37,265 nucleotides of DNA from Bacteroidota bacterium (GTDB taxonomy: Bacteria > Bacteroidota > Bacteroidia > Bacteroidales > Prolixibacteraceae). Shown piece after piece: positions 26,340 to 34,891 of this stretch. Numbering within the stretch: position 1 is the stretch's first letter; each line of letters starts with the position of its first letter. The stretch spans positions 1 to 37,265 of the forward strand of contig JAUXUF010000075.1 in NCBI GenBank assembly GCA_030684645.1. The letters run 5' to 3'. The notes under the pieces were generated by a model, which saw only the letters and a list, made by a program, of their open reading frames with translations, did no database searches and had not been told where the DNA came from. The position numbers and the translations under genes were made by a program.

Positions 26340-27299
26340 CTATTCCGGCAAAGGCCAGTCTTTGAATTCCTTGGTGCGTACATAAGTTTCGATGTGGCGG
26401 TCGGTCTTTGCCTCGTAAATGTCTGAGATGGTCAGGATAATTCCGGTTTCTTCCACGTTGCCAAAATGATCGTTGATCACGGTTCCGAATGTTTTCATCG
26501 ACGGGCTCAGGTTCATGTACGAATTGATCAGCGGAGGAATGTTCTCGCCAAATTCGCGTACCTTTTGTGAAAGAATTTTGTAGTCTTCTTTGTACGATCC
26601 ACCGTTGAATACTTCTTCCATTTCTTTCATATTGATTCCCAGATCCATTGGTTTGATCGGGGTCACCAGGTTTTCATGGTCATTAAAGTACTTCAGGAAG
26701 AAATATTGAATCAGGTTACGTGCATGGGTGTGAAAATGGGTGTACATGGTCACTTTCCCGAAGAAATATTTGATTTCGGGATGATCGACAATCAAGGCGC
26801 CCAACCCATCCCATAAATTATCGAGGGCAAACAGCGCTTTAGCTCCGGCTTTGCTCGATTGGTAATGTGGTTGAACAAACGAACGGCCCAACTCAAGCGT
26901 ATAAGGAAGATATTCTTTAATAAATTTTTCAGAGAATCTAAACAAATGGGTGGTTGCAAGATTTACAATCCCGTTTTCATCGACCGGAACGTCTTTGCAC
27001 AATATATACCGGTATCCGCCAATGATTTCAAGAGCCTGGGGGTCCCAAACGATCAATTGTTTATAAGGATCATCGCAGGTGTCATAAGAGTCAATGTCAA
27101 CTTCCTCACCCATTCCTCCCCCTGCGTCCCGAAATGTAATTTCCCTTACACGTCCAATCTCCAGCATGACATTTGGAGAATCCTGGGCAGTAATGATATA
27201 TATTTCGTTATCGCCTTTATTTGTCTTCCGCATCAACTTGTCCGGTGTCAGTTCGGCAAGCAATTTTGCTTTCGACACAGGTGCAATAATATCTTTCAT
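26340..27299 (-). CDS. glsB: GNAT-type N-acyltransferase for glycine/ornithine lipids (GlsB-like)
   Basis: The 319-residue protein (start MKDIIAPV at 27299; an earlier ATG at 27329 adds ten poorly conserved residues) matches the Bacteroidota 'hemolysin/acetyltransferase' family that includes GlsB of Bacteroides thetaiotaomicron, which acylates the amine of glycine. Conserved pieces are EIGRVREITFRDAGGGMGEEVDIDSYD and LELGRSFVQPHYQ. The neighbouring PlsC-like gene is the O-acyltransferase partner. Together they make an acylated glycine or ornithine membrane lipid. The two genes are 80 bases apart and probably co-transcribed, PlsC-like first. Confidence 0.8.
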   Translation of the reverse strand: MKDIIAPVSKAKLLAELTPDKLMRKTNKGDNEIYIITAQDSPNVMLEIGRVREITFRDAGGGMGEEVDIDSYDTCDDPYKQLIVWDPQALEIIGGYRYILCKDVPVDENGIVNLATTHLFRFSEKFIKEYLPYTLELGRSFVQPHYQSSKAGAKALFALDNLWDGLGALIVDHPEIKYFFGKVTMYTHFHTHARNLIQYFFLKYFNDHENLVTPIKPMDLGINMKEMEEVFNGGSYKEDYKILSQKVREFGENIPPLINSYMNLSPSMKTFGTVINDHFGNVEETGIILTISDIYEAKTDRHIETYVRTKEFKDWPLPE

Positions 27300-27379
27300 A
27301 CTATATAATCTGATTTTATAGAGGTACAAAATTATAAAAATCTGTCAGATATGTTTTCTTGCCTGAATATATCTTGATC

Positions 27380-28216
27380 CTACGACTGAATAGGTAACTT
27401 GTACACAATGTCCCTTACTTCGGCCGCCCATTGTTCGAAGGTTTTACTTTTGTCGAAATGGGTATAAGAGATTGGTTTTCCAAATATAATGGTGAATTCC
27501 TGGTTTTTATGTCCAAAAGTTTCGTCGGCAAGGAAAAACATTTCAAGGTTCCACTTTAACCTGAAGAAAGTACGAAAATTTGCCAAGCTGTAGAAAAATC
27601 CTGAATTCCGTCCACTTACATGAATAGGAATGACATCTCTCTGATATTCAACCGATTTGGCTATAAAATGTTTTTTCCATTCATAATCCTGAATTTTGCC
27701 CTTAATTCGCCGTGAAGCAAATCCGGAGGGAAAAATCAAAATTTGGTTGTCAGACGAATAGGCTTCATGGATTTGCCTGATCACATCTTTACTGTGGCCA
27801 CCGTGCTTATTTAATGGAACAAATATTGGAGTCAGTTGAGGGATGCTCATCAATACATCGTTCACCAGGGTGACTGTTTGCCCCAGCAGCCGGTCGATGT
27901 TACACAGGATCAGAAGCGCATCGAATCCTCCCAGCGGATGGTTGGAGGCAAATATAAAACGTCCGGAAGAGGGAACATTTTCTGCTCCGTTAATTACCTG
28001 ATGAACGTTAAACGCCTTGACCATGCTGCGGGCAAATTCAATTCCTCTTTCGTTGCCATGATTGGCCAGAAGCTCATTGATTTCGTCTATGTGCATGATT
28101 CGGGTAATGTACCGGTACACAAAACCGGGTAATCTTTTGGCAAGCTTTGGATTTTTTTCAAGAAATACTTCCCTGATGTTGATTGGTTTGACCGGCGCTT
28201 GTTTTTCAGGATTCAT
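27380..28216 (-). CDS. glsA: PlsC-like O-acyltransferase of glycine lipid synthesis (GlsA-like)
   Basis: The 278-residue protein carries the acyltransferase motifs NHPLGGFD (His-x4-Asp), FVPLNKHGG, LIFPSGFASRR and VIPIHVSG. It lies upstream of the GlsB-like gene on the same strand. In B. thetaiotaomicron the equivalent pair adds a second acyl chain on the 3-hydroxy group of the N-acyl amino acid. Such amino acid lipids are typical of Bacteroidota outer membranes. It differs from the acyltransferase at 9594-10946, which has no GNAT partner. Confidence 0.8.
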   Translation of the reverse strand: MNPEKQAPVKPINIREVFLEKNPKLAKRLPGFVYRYITRIMHIDEINELLANHGNERGIEFARSMVKAFNVHQVINGAENVPSSGRFIFASNHPLGGFDALLILCNIDRLLGQTVTLVNDVLMSIPQLTPIFVPLNKHGGHSKDVIRQIHEAYSSDNQILIFPSGFASRRIKGKIQDYEWKKHFIAKSVEYQRDVIPIHVSGRNSGFFYSLANFRTFFRLKWNLEMFFLADETFGHKNQEFTIIFGKPISYTHFDKSKTFEQWAAEVRDIVYKLPIQS

Positions 28217-28450
28217 TGCTCATTTATAAATTGAAGTCGAAAATATAAAATAAATCATTAGTGACGGATAAAATTTTATTCAAGGATTCCGCTAGTAACC
28301 AAAGGTTGGTAGAATGAATATAAAAAGGCTTACCTTTTGTCCCGTACGAGACAATACAACGAATGGGTCTCAATATTTCTACCGAGCGATTTTCCAGATG
28401 GGAAATTTTGAAACAGATTCTCTTAATTAACAGCCAATTTCGTTTACAGC

Positions 28451-28520
28451 TACACGCAGGACTGCCGGGAAACTGGCACGTACGGTTCTTAGGGGGGAAG
28501 GGGGTGAAATTCCCCTGACC
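28451..28520 (+). other. possible group II intron 3' remnant (domain V/VI-like)
   Basis: The segment TGCCGGGAAACTGGCA is a GAAA-capped hairpin followed by CGTACGGTTC, which resembles the distal half of group II intron domain V. It is followed by a GGGG/CCCC hairpin and GACCTAC, like a domain VI end. The proximal strand of domain V (normally GAGCCGTA) does not match well, and no reverse transcriptase frame was found upstream to 28217. It could be a degraded intron tail. Confidence 0.3.
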
Positions 28521-28527
28521 TACCCGG

Positions 28528-28814
28528 TTCAAAGCTTTATCATCGAAAACAGACTGGTCTTCAAGTGCGGAAAATATTGGGGGCGATTTAACAAAAAACA
28601 ACTCATCGGGTTTTACAGCCCTTCCTGGCGGTAAGCGGATCTGGGGTTCATTCGGCGGACTTGGAAGCAACGCTAACTGGTGGTTTCTGGTGCGTATGAA
28701 ACCTATGCGGTGAGCATCGGTATGGGCGACTACGGCAGGGATCCCGATGATGATTTAGAAGCATTCGTTTCAGATAAGAAGGAGGGGCTCTCTGTTCGTT
28801 GCGTTAAGGATTAG
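28528..28814 (+). pseudogene. FISUMP-domain protein remnant, 5'-truncated and frameshifted
   Basis: Codons from 28528 read LSSKTDW, GGDLTKNNSSGFTALPGG, then NANWW, the pattern of the 'Fibrobacter succinogenes major paralogous' domain found in Bacteroidota surface proteins. After NANWW one T appears lost near 28684-28690. In the next frame it continues SGAYETYAVSIGMG to EGLSVRCVKD and stop at 28814, the expected C-terminus. No start is visible: the intron-like segment cuts the 5' side. Confidence 0.72.
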
Positions 28815-28869
28815 AAAATTTATTAAATATTGATTGTTATCCAATTACTTAGAGTCTTCTTTAATAAGA

Positions 28870-28909
28870 CAAGGCCGTTTCATTCACATTGAAACGGCCT
28901 TGTTTTTTT
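28870..28909 (+). terminator. rho-independent terminator
   Basis: A perfect 13-bp stem (28870-28882 with 28890-28902) and a 7-base loop are followed by seven T at 28903-28909. It ends the FISUMP region transcript and lies 118 bases before the lipoprotein start. The rest of 28815-29026 has no gene. Confidence 0.92.
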
Positions 28910-29026
28910 AGGGCTAAAGTGGTTCACAAACGAAATAGTGTGTTTTGTACACAATTTTTGGAGCTTCATAATAAGCGGTTTACATTTAATAAAAAATAGA
29001 AGTCACTAACTCTAAAAATTGAAAAT

Positions 29027-30121
29027 ATGAAAACGAAAATGTCAATTATCCTTGTTCTGATCATGGTGTTCACAAACTCATGCGGACTATATGATGATCT
29101 CTTTGATACTGTTGAAGAAAATAGTTTTGTTGCTGATATCAGCTCAACTACCGAATTTGACTACCTGGTTTTTTTCGAAAAGGATGAATCCTTTCTTGCA
29201 ATTGATCAGGAAAATGTATGCTTTTATCAAACTATACCACAACCTGTTTCGACCTTGCCATTGTTAGTCCCGAAGGTGAAATTTCTGTAATCAGAGAAGT
29301 GAATATTCCTGGTGATAAAAGAGAATATTCAAAATTGAAAAGCGCTGATCCATCTGATGTTCTAAGATGGACTTCTCATATTATGGGGGCTGTTACATGC
29401 GGGAGTGCAGTGATAGGAGGAACAGCAGCTACAGTTGCATCGCTTGGAGTTAGCGCCCCAGTCGCTGCGTTCTTAATTACTTTAGGATGTGGAACAACCG
29501 CCTTGAGTATTGCGACAGAATTTATTTCAGATGAGCAGATTGCAGATATCACAGGAATGTCAGCTAAAACATTAAAAAGTTTTTTGGCAATCACAAAATG
29601 TACATTGGGTGATTTAACAACTTGTCTGGAAAGCTCACTTGGTTTATTTATGGGAACTGCCGCTGATATTGTGAAATACCGCAAAGAAGAAATAAAGTTG
29701 GCACAAGGCTCGCTGGATGGCGGTTATGGCGATATTCAGGTAACATTAAGCTGGGATTCTTCTGCTGATATTGATTTATATGTGCAGGATCCAATGGGTG
29801 AATGGATTTGGTACAAGCATAAAAATGCCCAATCAGGGGGCTGGTTAGATGTTGATGACAGAGATGGTTTTGGGCCCGAAAACATTTTTTGGAAAAAAAA
29901 ATGAATCCCCATCAGGGAACTATCAGGTATATGTACAACATTATGAGGGTGGCAATGCAAACTACTCAGTGTTGGTTCAGGCTTATGGACGAACCAAACA
30001 ATACAAAGGATTTATTTCGCCCGGAGGAAAAACTTATATCACAGAATTCTCAAAAACATTTTTGAAAAGCGGACAGATTCAACCTGACGATATTGAATTA
30101 CCAAGTCTCAGAAAAAATTGA
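29027..30121 (+). pseudogene. DUF2135-type lipoprotein, broken by two frameshifts
   Basis: Three frames make one 364-residue protein. The signal peptide ends in a lipobox-like VFTNSCG, so the mature protein is a lipoprotein. A first shift lies between 29204 and 29240 (one base missing); the second frame starts about SNYTTTCFDLAIVSPEGE. It includes a Gly/Ala-rich hydrophobic stretch (about residues 130-170). The C-terminal part VTLSWDSSADIDLYV, then WLDVDDRDGFGPENIFW and NYQVYVQHYEGG is DUF2135-like. A second shift occurs at nine A (29893-29901); eight A would restore GPENIFWKKNESPSG. Transcriptional slippage at the A tract could rescue the product. Confidence 0.72.
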
Positions 30122-30154
30122 ACTCATAAATTTAAAAAAACAACTAGTGTTGCG

Positions 30155-30320
30155 TTAATTTAAAATTGACGGATAAAGCCTTCTAAGTTTGATTCGTGCT
30201 TGGTCATTTGTAAACTGCCAATTAACCTCGACAGTAATTCGGTCAGCCCGAAAGTAGCCAGTGCTAGCCAGACGGGCAAGGTCGCGCGGCCAAAGAATAT
30301 CTTTTTGAATTTGTTTTTAG
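30155..30320 (-). pseudogene. transposase C-terminal remnant, family not determined
   Basis: On the minus strand the frame ends at a TAA at 30157-30155 and reads LARLASTGYFRADRITVEVNW, then QFTNDQARIKLRRLYPSI. A Trp-rich strand followed by 'F....AR.KL..LYP' is typical of transposase C-termini, for example IS630-like ones. It is too short and has no start. It lies between the lipoprotein and the mpl 3' fragment, so an IS probably entered mpl here and later decayed. No terminal repeat could be confirmed. Confidence 0.4.
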
Positions 30321-30335
30321 CCATGTATCAAGTGA

Positions 30336-30749
30336 AATGCGATTGCGAAGATCAGGAATTCTCCATCGAAACTCAAAGCAACCACCGAAGCGGTGAAAAA
30401 ACAGTTTCCAGAGCGAAAACTGGTGGCTTGCCTCGAATTGCAGACCTTCAGTTCATTGAAAAAAGAGTTTCTTCCGCAGTATAAAAACAGCATGGATGCG
30501 GCTGATCTGGCTATTGTATATTTTAATCCACATACCATCGAGCACAAAAAACTGGAGCCCATTACCGAACAGCAGGTTGCCGATGCGTTCGATTCCCCGG
30601 GGCTGATGGTTTTAACGGATTCGGATCAGTTATTTGCTTTCCTGAGGTCTCAAAACTGGGAAAATGCCAACCTGTTGCTGATGACGTCCGGAAATTTTTC
30701 AGGCAAGAATTTGAAGGAACTGGCAGCAGAAATGGTGAAAAGAGTATAG
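30336..30749 (+). pseudogene. mpl: 3' fragment of mpl (UDP-MurNAc tripeptide ligase)
   Basis: The frame reads SPSKLKATTEAVKKQFPERK, LVACLELQTFSSLKKEF, MDAADLAIVYFNPHT, and GNFSGKNLKELA, the C-terminal domain of Mpl, the peptidoglycan recycling ligase that joins UDP-MurNAc to the L-Ala-gamma-D-Glu-mDAP tripeptide. Only about 130 of the roughly 460 residues remain. The ATP-binding and substrate domains are absent, so this fragment is not functional. The break lies near 30325-30360, where the transposase remnant begins. Confidence 0.8.
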
Positions 30750-30764
30750 GCAAACTGTTGAGGG

Positions 30765-32264
30765 TTACTGCATGTTACGATTCTGACTTAAACCATAGAC
30801 CACTCTGTAATGATATCCATACACTGTAAAAATCATGGCATCCAAAAATGAGCCGGGTCGTTTTACAAGGGTCCAGATCAGAAATTTCCAAAACTCACCT
30901 CGACCTTTGGTGACAATGCCGATAATAATAATGGATCTGAAGAAGGCGGTCACCAAAGAAAACTGAATTCTTATCTGTTTGGAAGGTGGTTTGTTGTAGT
31001 TCAATAAAAATTGACGTATTCGCTGATAGTATGGCTTCGCTTCATAGATATTCCGAATCACCGATTTGTACCCTTCCAAAAGTTCGTCAGGGTTCATTTT
31101 CGGGATAAAATTCAATGTGAAATCAGTATTGTTTCCTGTTGATCCGTTTATTAACCTGTTTTCAGCATTCAGCCGCTCGTACAATTTGGTGTTTTTTGGC
31201 GCATTTAACAGTCCAACCATTGCCGACACGATTCCACTTTGTTGGATAAAATCGATCTGCCGTTGAAAAACCGAGGGAGAATCACTGTCGAAACCCACGA
31301 TAAATCCTCCGGAAACCTGAAAACCAGCCTTTTGAATCTTCTTTACACTTAGAAGCAAATCCCTGTTTTTATTCTGCAATTTATTGCATTCCTGAAGCGA
31401 TTGTTTCTCCGGAGTTTCGATACCAATAAACGTGTGGTTAAAACCTGTTTCGATCATCAATGTCATGAGTTCTTCGTCATCAGCCATATTAATGGACGAC
31501 TGGATGCCAAAAGCAAAAGGAAAATGATGCAGCTGCATCCACTTTTTCATTGCCGGAAGCAAGTTGTATTTCACTTCTTTTTTGTTCCCGATAAAGTTAT
31601 CGTCAACGATCGAAACCGGTCCGCGCCAATTCAGATTATACAAGGCATCCAGTTCTTTTAGAATCTGACTGGTATCTTTCATCCGGACCTCATGGCCGAG
31701 TAATGCGGTAATTTCACAGAAATCGCAGGTGAAGGGGCATCCACGCGAAACCTGGATATTCATTGAAGCATAGTCACTTCTCAACAACAAATGGTAGTCT
31801 GGCACCGGTGAACGCTTAATATCAGCATATTCATTAGTCCGGTATGTTTTTTGGAGCGGACGTCCCGAAGTTAAATCTTCCAGAAATCGGGGCAAGGTGA
31901 TTTCTGCTTCATTCAATATAAAATGGTCGATTTGAGGAAAGTTTTCGGATTCCTGGGTAAACAGAGGGCCTCCACCGATCATCTTCACCCGATGTTTGTG
32001 ACATTCCCCGATGACCTGGTTTACCGAATCCTTTTGGATGTTCATGGCGCTTATAAAAACATAATCAGCCCACACGATATCTTTCGTCTGAAGGGGAGTG
32101 ACATTCATATCAACCAGTTTTTTCTGCCATGTGGCCGGGAGCATTGCCGATACGGTTATTAATCCAAGCGGAGGTACAGCTGCCTTCTTGGAAATAAAGC
32201 GCAGCGCGTGCCTGAAACTCCAGTACGAATCAGGACATTGAGGATATACCAATAAAATATTCAT
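30765..32264 (-). CDS. B12-binding-domain radical SAM protein (DUF4070 type)
   Basis: The 499-residue protein begins MNILLVYPQCPDSYWSF (start at 32264; the ATG at 32303 would add 13 residues). Residues about 1-150 form a Rossmann-like B12-binding domain. The radical SAM motif is CPFTCDFCEI (Cys-x3-Cys-x2-Cys) at about 188-195, followed by GGFIVGFDSD. The C-terminal about 120 residues match DUF4070 (KPYYQRIRQFL). Related enzymes modify lipids (for example hopanoid methylation by HpnP). The substrate here is not evident. It faces the mpl fragment convergently. Confidence 0.85.
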   Translation of the reverse strand: MNILLVYPQCPDSYWSFRHALRFISKKAAVPPLGLITVSAMLPATWQKKLVDMNVTPLQTKDIVWADYVFISAMNIQKDSVNQVIGECHKHRVKMIGGGPLFTQESENFPQIDHFILNEAEITLPRFLEDLTSGRPLQKTYRTNEYADIKRSPVPDYHLLLRSDYASMNIQVSRGCPFTCDFCEITALLGHEVRMKDTSQILKELDALYNLNWRGPVSIVDDNFIGNKKEVKYNLLPAMKKWMQLHHFPFAFGIQSSINMADDEELMTLMIETGFNHTFIGIETPEKQSLQECNKLQNKNRDLLLSVKKIQKAGFQVSGGFIVGFDSDSPSVFQRQIDFIQQSGIVSAMVGLLNAPKNTKLYERLNAENRLINGSTGNNTDFTLNFIPKMNPDELLEGYKSVIRNIYEAKPYYQRIRQFLLNYNKPPSKQIRIQFSLVTAFFRSIIIIGIVTKGRGEFWKFLIWTLVKRPGSFLDAMIFTVYGYHYRVVYGLSQNRNMQ

Positions 32265-32278
32265 AAGACCTGAAAAAT

Positions 32279-32307
32279 AAATTTGAGTAAAAGTATTTCT
32301 CAAATTT
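32279..32307 (-). promoter_or_regulatory. inverted repeat upstream of the radical SAM gene
   Basis: AAATTTGAG (32279-32287) and CTCAAATTT (32299-32307) form 9-bp arms with an 11-base centre, 15-43 bases above the start codon at 32264. It has no T tract so is not a terminator. An operator is the simplest reading. The remainder of 32308-32413 shows no gene. Confidence 0.4.
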
Positions 32308-32413
32308 ATCCTTCACAAAAAAAAGGGATTAACGGAGATTCGTTTGGGGCAAAATAAATTTTCTGAGGGTGATTTCAAAACTTCGGGGTGGGTGAGACTC
32401 GCCCCAGACCTTT

Positions 32414-33256
32414 TCAAAGCGATTCTTTAAGCTTCAATACATATTGGATTGAGACAGGAATCCGTTCGTCGAATCCTTTCAGCGTCAGCCAGTGATTGCT
32501 GTAATTCCGGCTGAGTTCTTCGATGTAATGTGTATTTACTATACAAATCCGGTGACAGCGTGTAAAATTGGAATACGGACTGAGTTGTTGTTCCATGTTT
32601 TTTAGAGTATTCCTCATTAGCTTCTTCCTGAAAACAAGACCTTCCTTAAACACAATTTCAACATAGTTATCGGCAGATTTAATAAAAGCAATATTTGAAA
32701 TAAGGAGGTTTAAGTGCTCCCCACTATTCTCTGAAATAATCTCAATGGATTTGGTCAGGTAATCATCTTCCTGTTTATCGACTTTCCCTGGTATGATTTC
32801 TCTTTCCTGAAGGAGCCTTATGTTTTGCTCTTTCAATTCCTTAAAAGTATCATTCTGCCATAAAGCTACCGGAGGCGCCAGACAGATTAAAACGACCTTA
32901 AGCATGATGAAAAAGGAAATACTTACTGATCCCACATACCTCATATAGAAAGCAAAAGAAACTGAACATAATGCCAAAATGATGAATCCACCTATAAAAG
33001 AAGACAATCCGGATTCCGGAGTGCTTTGTTCATATTTCTGTTTGAGCCACTGGACAAAAAAACGGACAAAAACCATAAACAGAAAAACAATGGCTGCCAG
33101 ACCGGCAACAAATAATAGCCGGTTGTTAAAATCGAACTTTTCGAGTGGAAATGGTTGAAAAAAAAGGATGAATAAAAACACACTAAAACTTATGCTTAGT
33201 AAAAGTCTAAGATCGTCTTTAAACGAATAAATGAATTGTGTTAATTTAATTTTCAT
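32414..33256 (-). CDS. membrane-anchored LytTR-family DNA-binding regulator
   Basis: The 280-residue protein has four hydrophobic segments (about 18-36, 45-68, 86-104, 107-128), a coiled-coil-like linker and a C-terminal LytTR domain (about 180-280) with IAFIKSADNYVEIVF and SNFTRCHRICIVNTHYI as its signature strands. Such membrane LytTR proteins regulate without a separate receiver domain. The DNA target and signal are unknown. It is upstream of the radical SAM gene on the same strand, 150 bases apart, and could control it. Confidence 0.85.
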   Translation of the reverse strand: MKIKLTQFIYSFKDDLRLLLSISFSVFLFILFFQPFPLEKFDFNNRLLFVAGLAAIVFLFMVFVRFFVQWLKQKYEQSTPESGLSSFIGGFIILALCSVSFAFYMRYVGSVSISFFIMLKVVLICLAPPVALWQNDTFKELKEQNIRLLQEREIIPGKVDKQEDDYLTKSIEIISENSGEHLNLLISNIAFIKSADNYVEIVFKEGLVFRKKLMRNTLKNMEQQLSPYSNFTRCHRICIVNTHYIEELSRNYSNHWLTLKGFDERIPVSIQYVLKLKESL

Positions 33257-33514
33257 TACGAAACTATTATGTGCTGTTGCCTGAAATTCGTACTGAAATT
33301 ACGCATATTGCCACTGGGAGGTTACGTGAAGAGGACCTATTTTGCAATACTGGAAAAGCGACACAGGTTTATTGAACTGTAGCTGAAGTTTCAATGAAAT
33401 TGATGGAACCTGAAGGTTGATGACTAAAAAAGTCACTATTGAACTCAATGTTTCAGTCCTTTACAAATCATGAAAAAGTTGAAAAATCATTTGTAGGTTA
33501 AACCAAAATAGAAG

Positions 33515-33542
33515 TGAGCCATAAAATCATAACTATTGAGCT
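33515..33542 (+). repeat. TGAGCY repeat pair, third locus
   Basis: TGAGCC at 33515 and TGAGCT at 33537 lie exactly 22 bp apart, with ATAAAA following the first as in the copies at 35031 and 36046. It is next to the broken 3' end of the DUF1801 gene. The rest of 33257-33514 holds nothing I can name. Confidence 0.6.
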
Positions 33543-33546
33543 CTAT

Positions 33547-33780
33547 TTAAAAAATCAGGTAAAAACCTGGAAATACAAAGAGCGAACAATGGTTTTTGAA
33601 TGCTGCGAAATACGCGAGCATACCATGAAATTTAAATGCCGGCATTTGGTAACTAATTACTTCAACAGCTCCCGGAGCAGCCTTTCGGATTGCCTGCCTT
33701 AGCGACTCTAACGTGATTCTGGCCTGATCGGTCTGCAGCGCAAGGTATTCATCGATAGTTTTAAATTCTGGTTTTAACAT
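33547..33780 (-). CDS. DUF1801 protein, C-terminally truncated
   Basis: The 77 residues (DEYLALQTDQARITLESLRQAI, then GAVEVISYQMPAFKFHGMLAYFAAFKNH) match the N-terminal two thirds of DUF1801 (frataxin-like fold, YdhG/YyaP type), usually 110-130 residues. After KNHCSLF the family sequence stops and a short unrelated tail ends at 33547, next to the TGAGCY repeat. The gene has apparently lost its 3' end at the repeat. It may be non-functional. Confidence 0.65.
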   Translation of the reverse strand: MLKPEFKTIDEYLALQTDQARITLESLRQAIRKAAPGAVEVISYQMPAFKFHGMLAYFAAFKNHCSLFVFPGFYLIF

Positions 33781-33827
33781 GGCGATTTCTGATTTTATCC
33801 TTTACTTCTCTTTCTTCTCATAATCGC

Positions 33828-34868
33828 CTAAAAGTAAGTTTTCACCGCGAATTCAAATTGACTGATGAAGATTTTTTTAAACGTCGCAATATTGTTTTGC
33901 TCATAAAACAAAAGCATTGCTTTTTTGTACTCAACCGAATCAATGGTCCGGAAAGAGATTGGGCAGTAGTCATTATTCATAAGTATCGCATTGCTTACAA
34001 TCCTTGCCGTCCGTTTATTTCCGTCACCAAACGGTTGAATATAGGATATGATCAAAAGCGCAAGTAATGCTTCTTCAAACACATTTTCGCGATTGTTTAC
34101 AAGTTCACATAAGTCGTTCAATGCTTCCATGATTTGGAATTCGTTATCCAATGGTTTGTAATTTGTTCCTGAAATTCCGACTCTTCGTTTTCTGATATTG
34201 CGGTCAACTCCCAAATCTTTGATCAACAGACTATGAATATCTTCAATCCGGGGAATGGTTAATGGTATCACATAGTTCGGATTCTCAATGATAAAATCGA
34301 TTGCTTCCTTATGATTGAGAAGCATAGTTGCTTCATCCTTTGTCTTGCCCTGTGCGGTTTCTTTGTCTTTCAACAATCGTTCGGTTTCCAGCAGCGAATA
34401 GGTGTTCCCTTCAATTTGCGACGACTTCCAGCTCAAATCAATAGCCAAACGCTCCAGTTCTTTCTTGTATTCCGCATCCGTCAGTTCCGATACGTTTTCT
34501 TTGTGTTTTTTTTGCAGTTCAACCAGTTGCAGTTGCTCTTCAGTAGTAAACAAGTTCGTTTTGCTCAAAACGTCCTTTATCAGTGATAAATTGAAACGTT
34601 CATTGATCACCCGTTCATCAATTTCTTTTCCGAAATATTTATCCACATCAATTGGGTATAGCAATGCATAAGCAGGATCAACGATGTATTTTGTCCCACG
34701 GCCTTTGCCTATCGGTAAAATCAGGTTTTCTGAAATTAATTTAGCTAAAATCCTTTTAACCGTAGCATATCCCAATTCGGATTTAAGCCCATTATGAATT
34801 TCTTTCGAGGAAAGTGAAGGGTTTGCCTTGATGTATTCGAGAATATTTTTGCTTTTATCGTTGGCCAT
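33828..34868 (-). CDS. Fic-domain protein with N-terminal winged helix; motif His replaced by Gln
   Basis: The 346-residue protein has a winged-helix-like segment (about 8-62), a helical linker and a Fic domain (about 170-300). Fic enzymes transfer AMP or other groups using the motif HPFxDGNGRxxR. Here it is QPFGDGNKRTAR, with Gln278 at the catalytic His position and Lys at the second Gly. A self-inhibitory motif of the S/T-x3-E-G/N type is present at 149-154 (SSQIEG). I believe some Bacteroidota relatives also have Gln here, but cannot verify it. The upstream space contains the TGAGCY array; autoregulation by the wHTH is possible. Confidence 0.85.
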   Translation of the reverse strand: MANDKSKNILEYIKANPSLSSKEIHNGLKSELGYATVKRILAKLISENLILPIGKGRGTKYIVDPAYALLYPIDVDKYFGKEIDERVINERFNLSLIKDVLSKTNLFTTEEQLQLVELQKKHKENVSELTDAEYKKELERLAIDLSWKSSQIEGNTYSLLETERLLKDKETAQGKTKDEATMLLNHKEAIDFIIENPNYVIPLTIPRIEDIHSLLIKDLGVDRNIRKRRVGISGTNYKPLDNEFQIMEALNDLCELVNNRENVFEEALLALLIISYIQPFGDGNKRTARIVSNAILMNNDYCPISFRTIDSVEYKKAMLLFYEQNNIATFKKIFISQFEFAVKTYF

Positions 34869-34891
34869 CTTGCACTTGTTTTTTTATTTTG

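Noticed and set aside
28224-28670. A 148-codon minus-strand frame
   Set aside because: It has no recognisable family and is antisense to the FISUMP remnant and intron-like segment; the plus-strand reading explains the sequence better.
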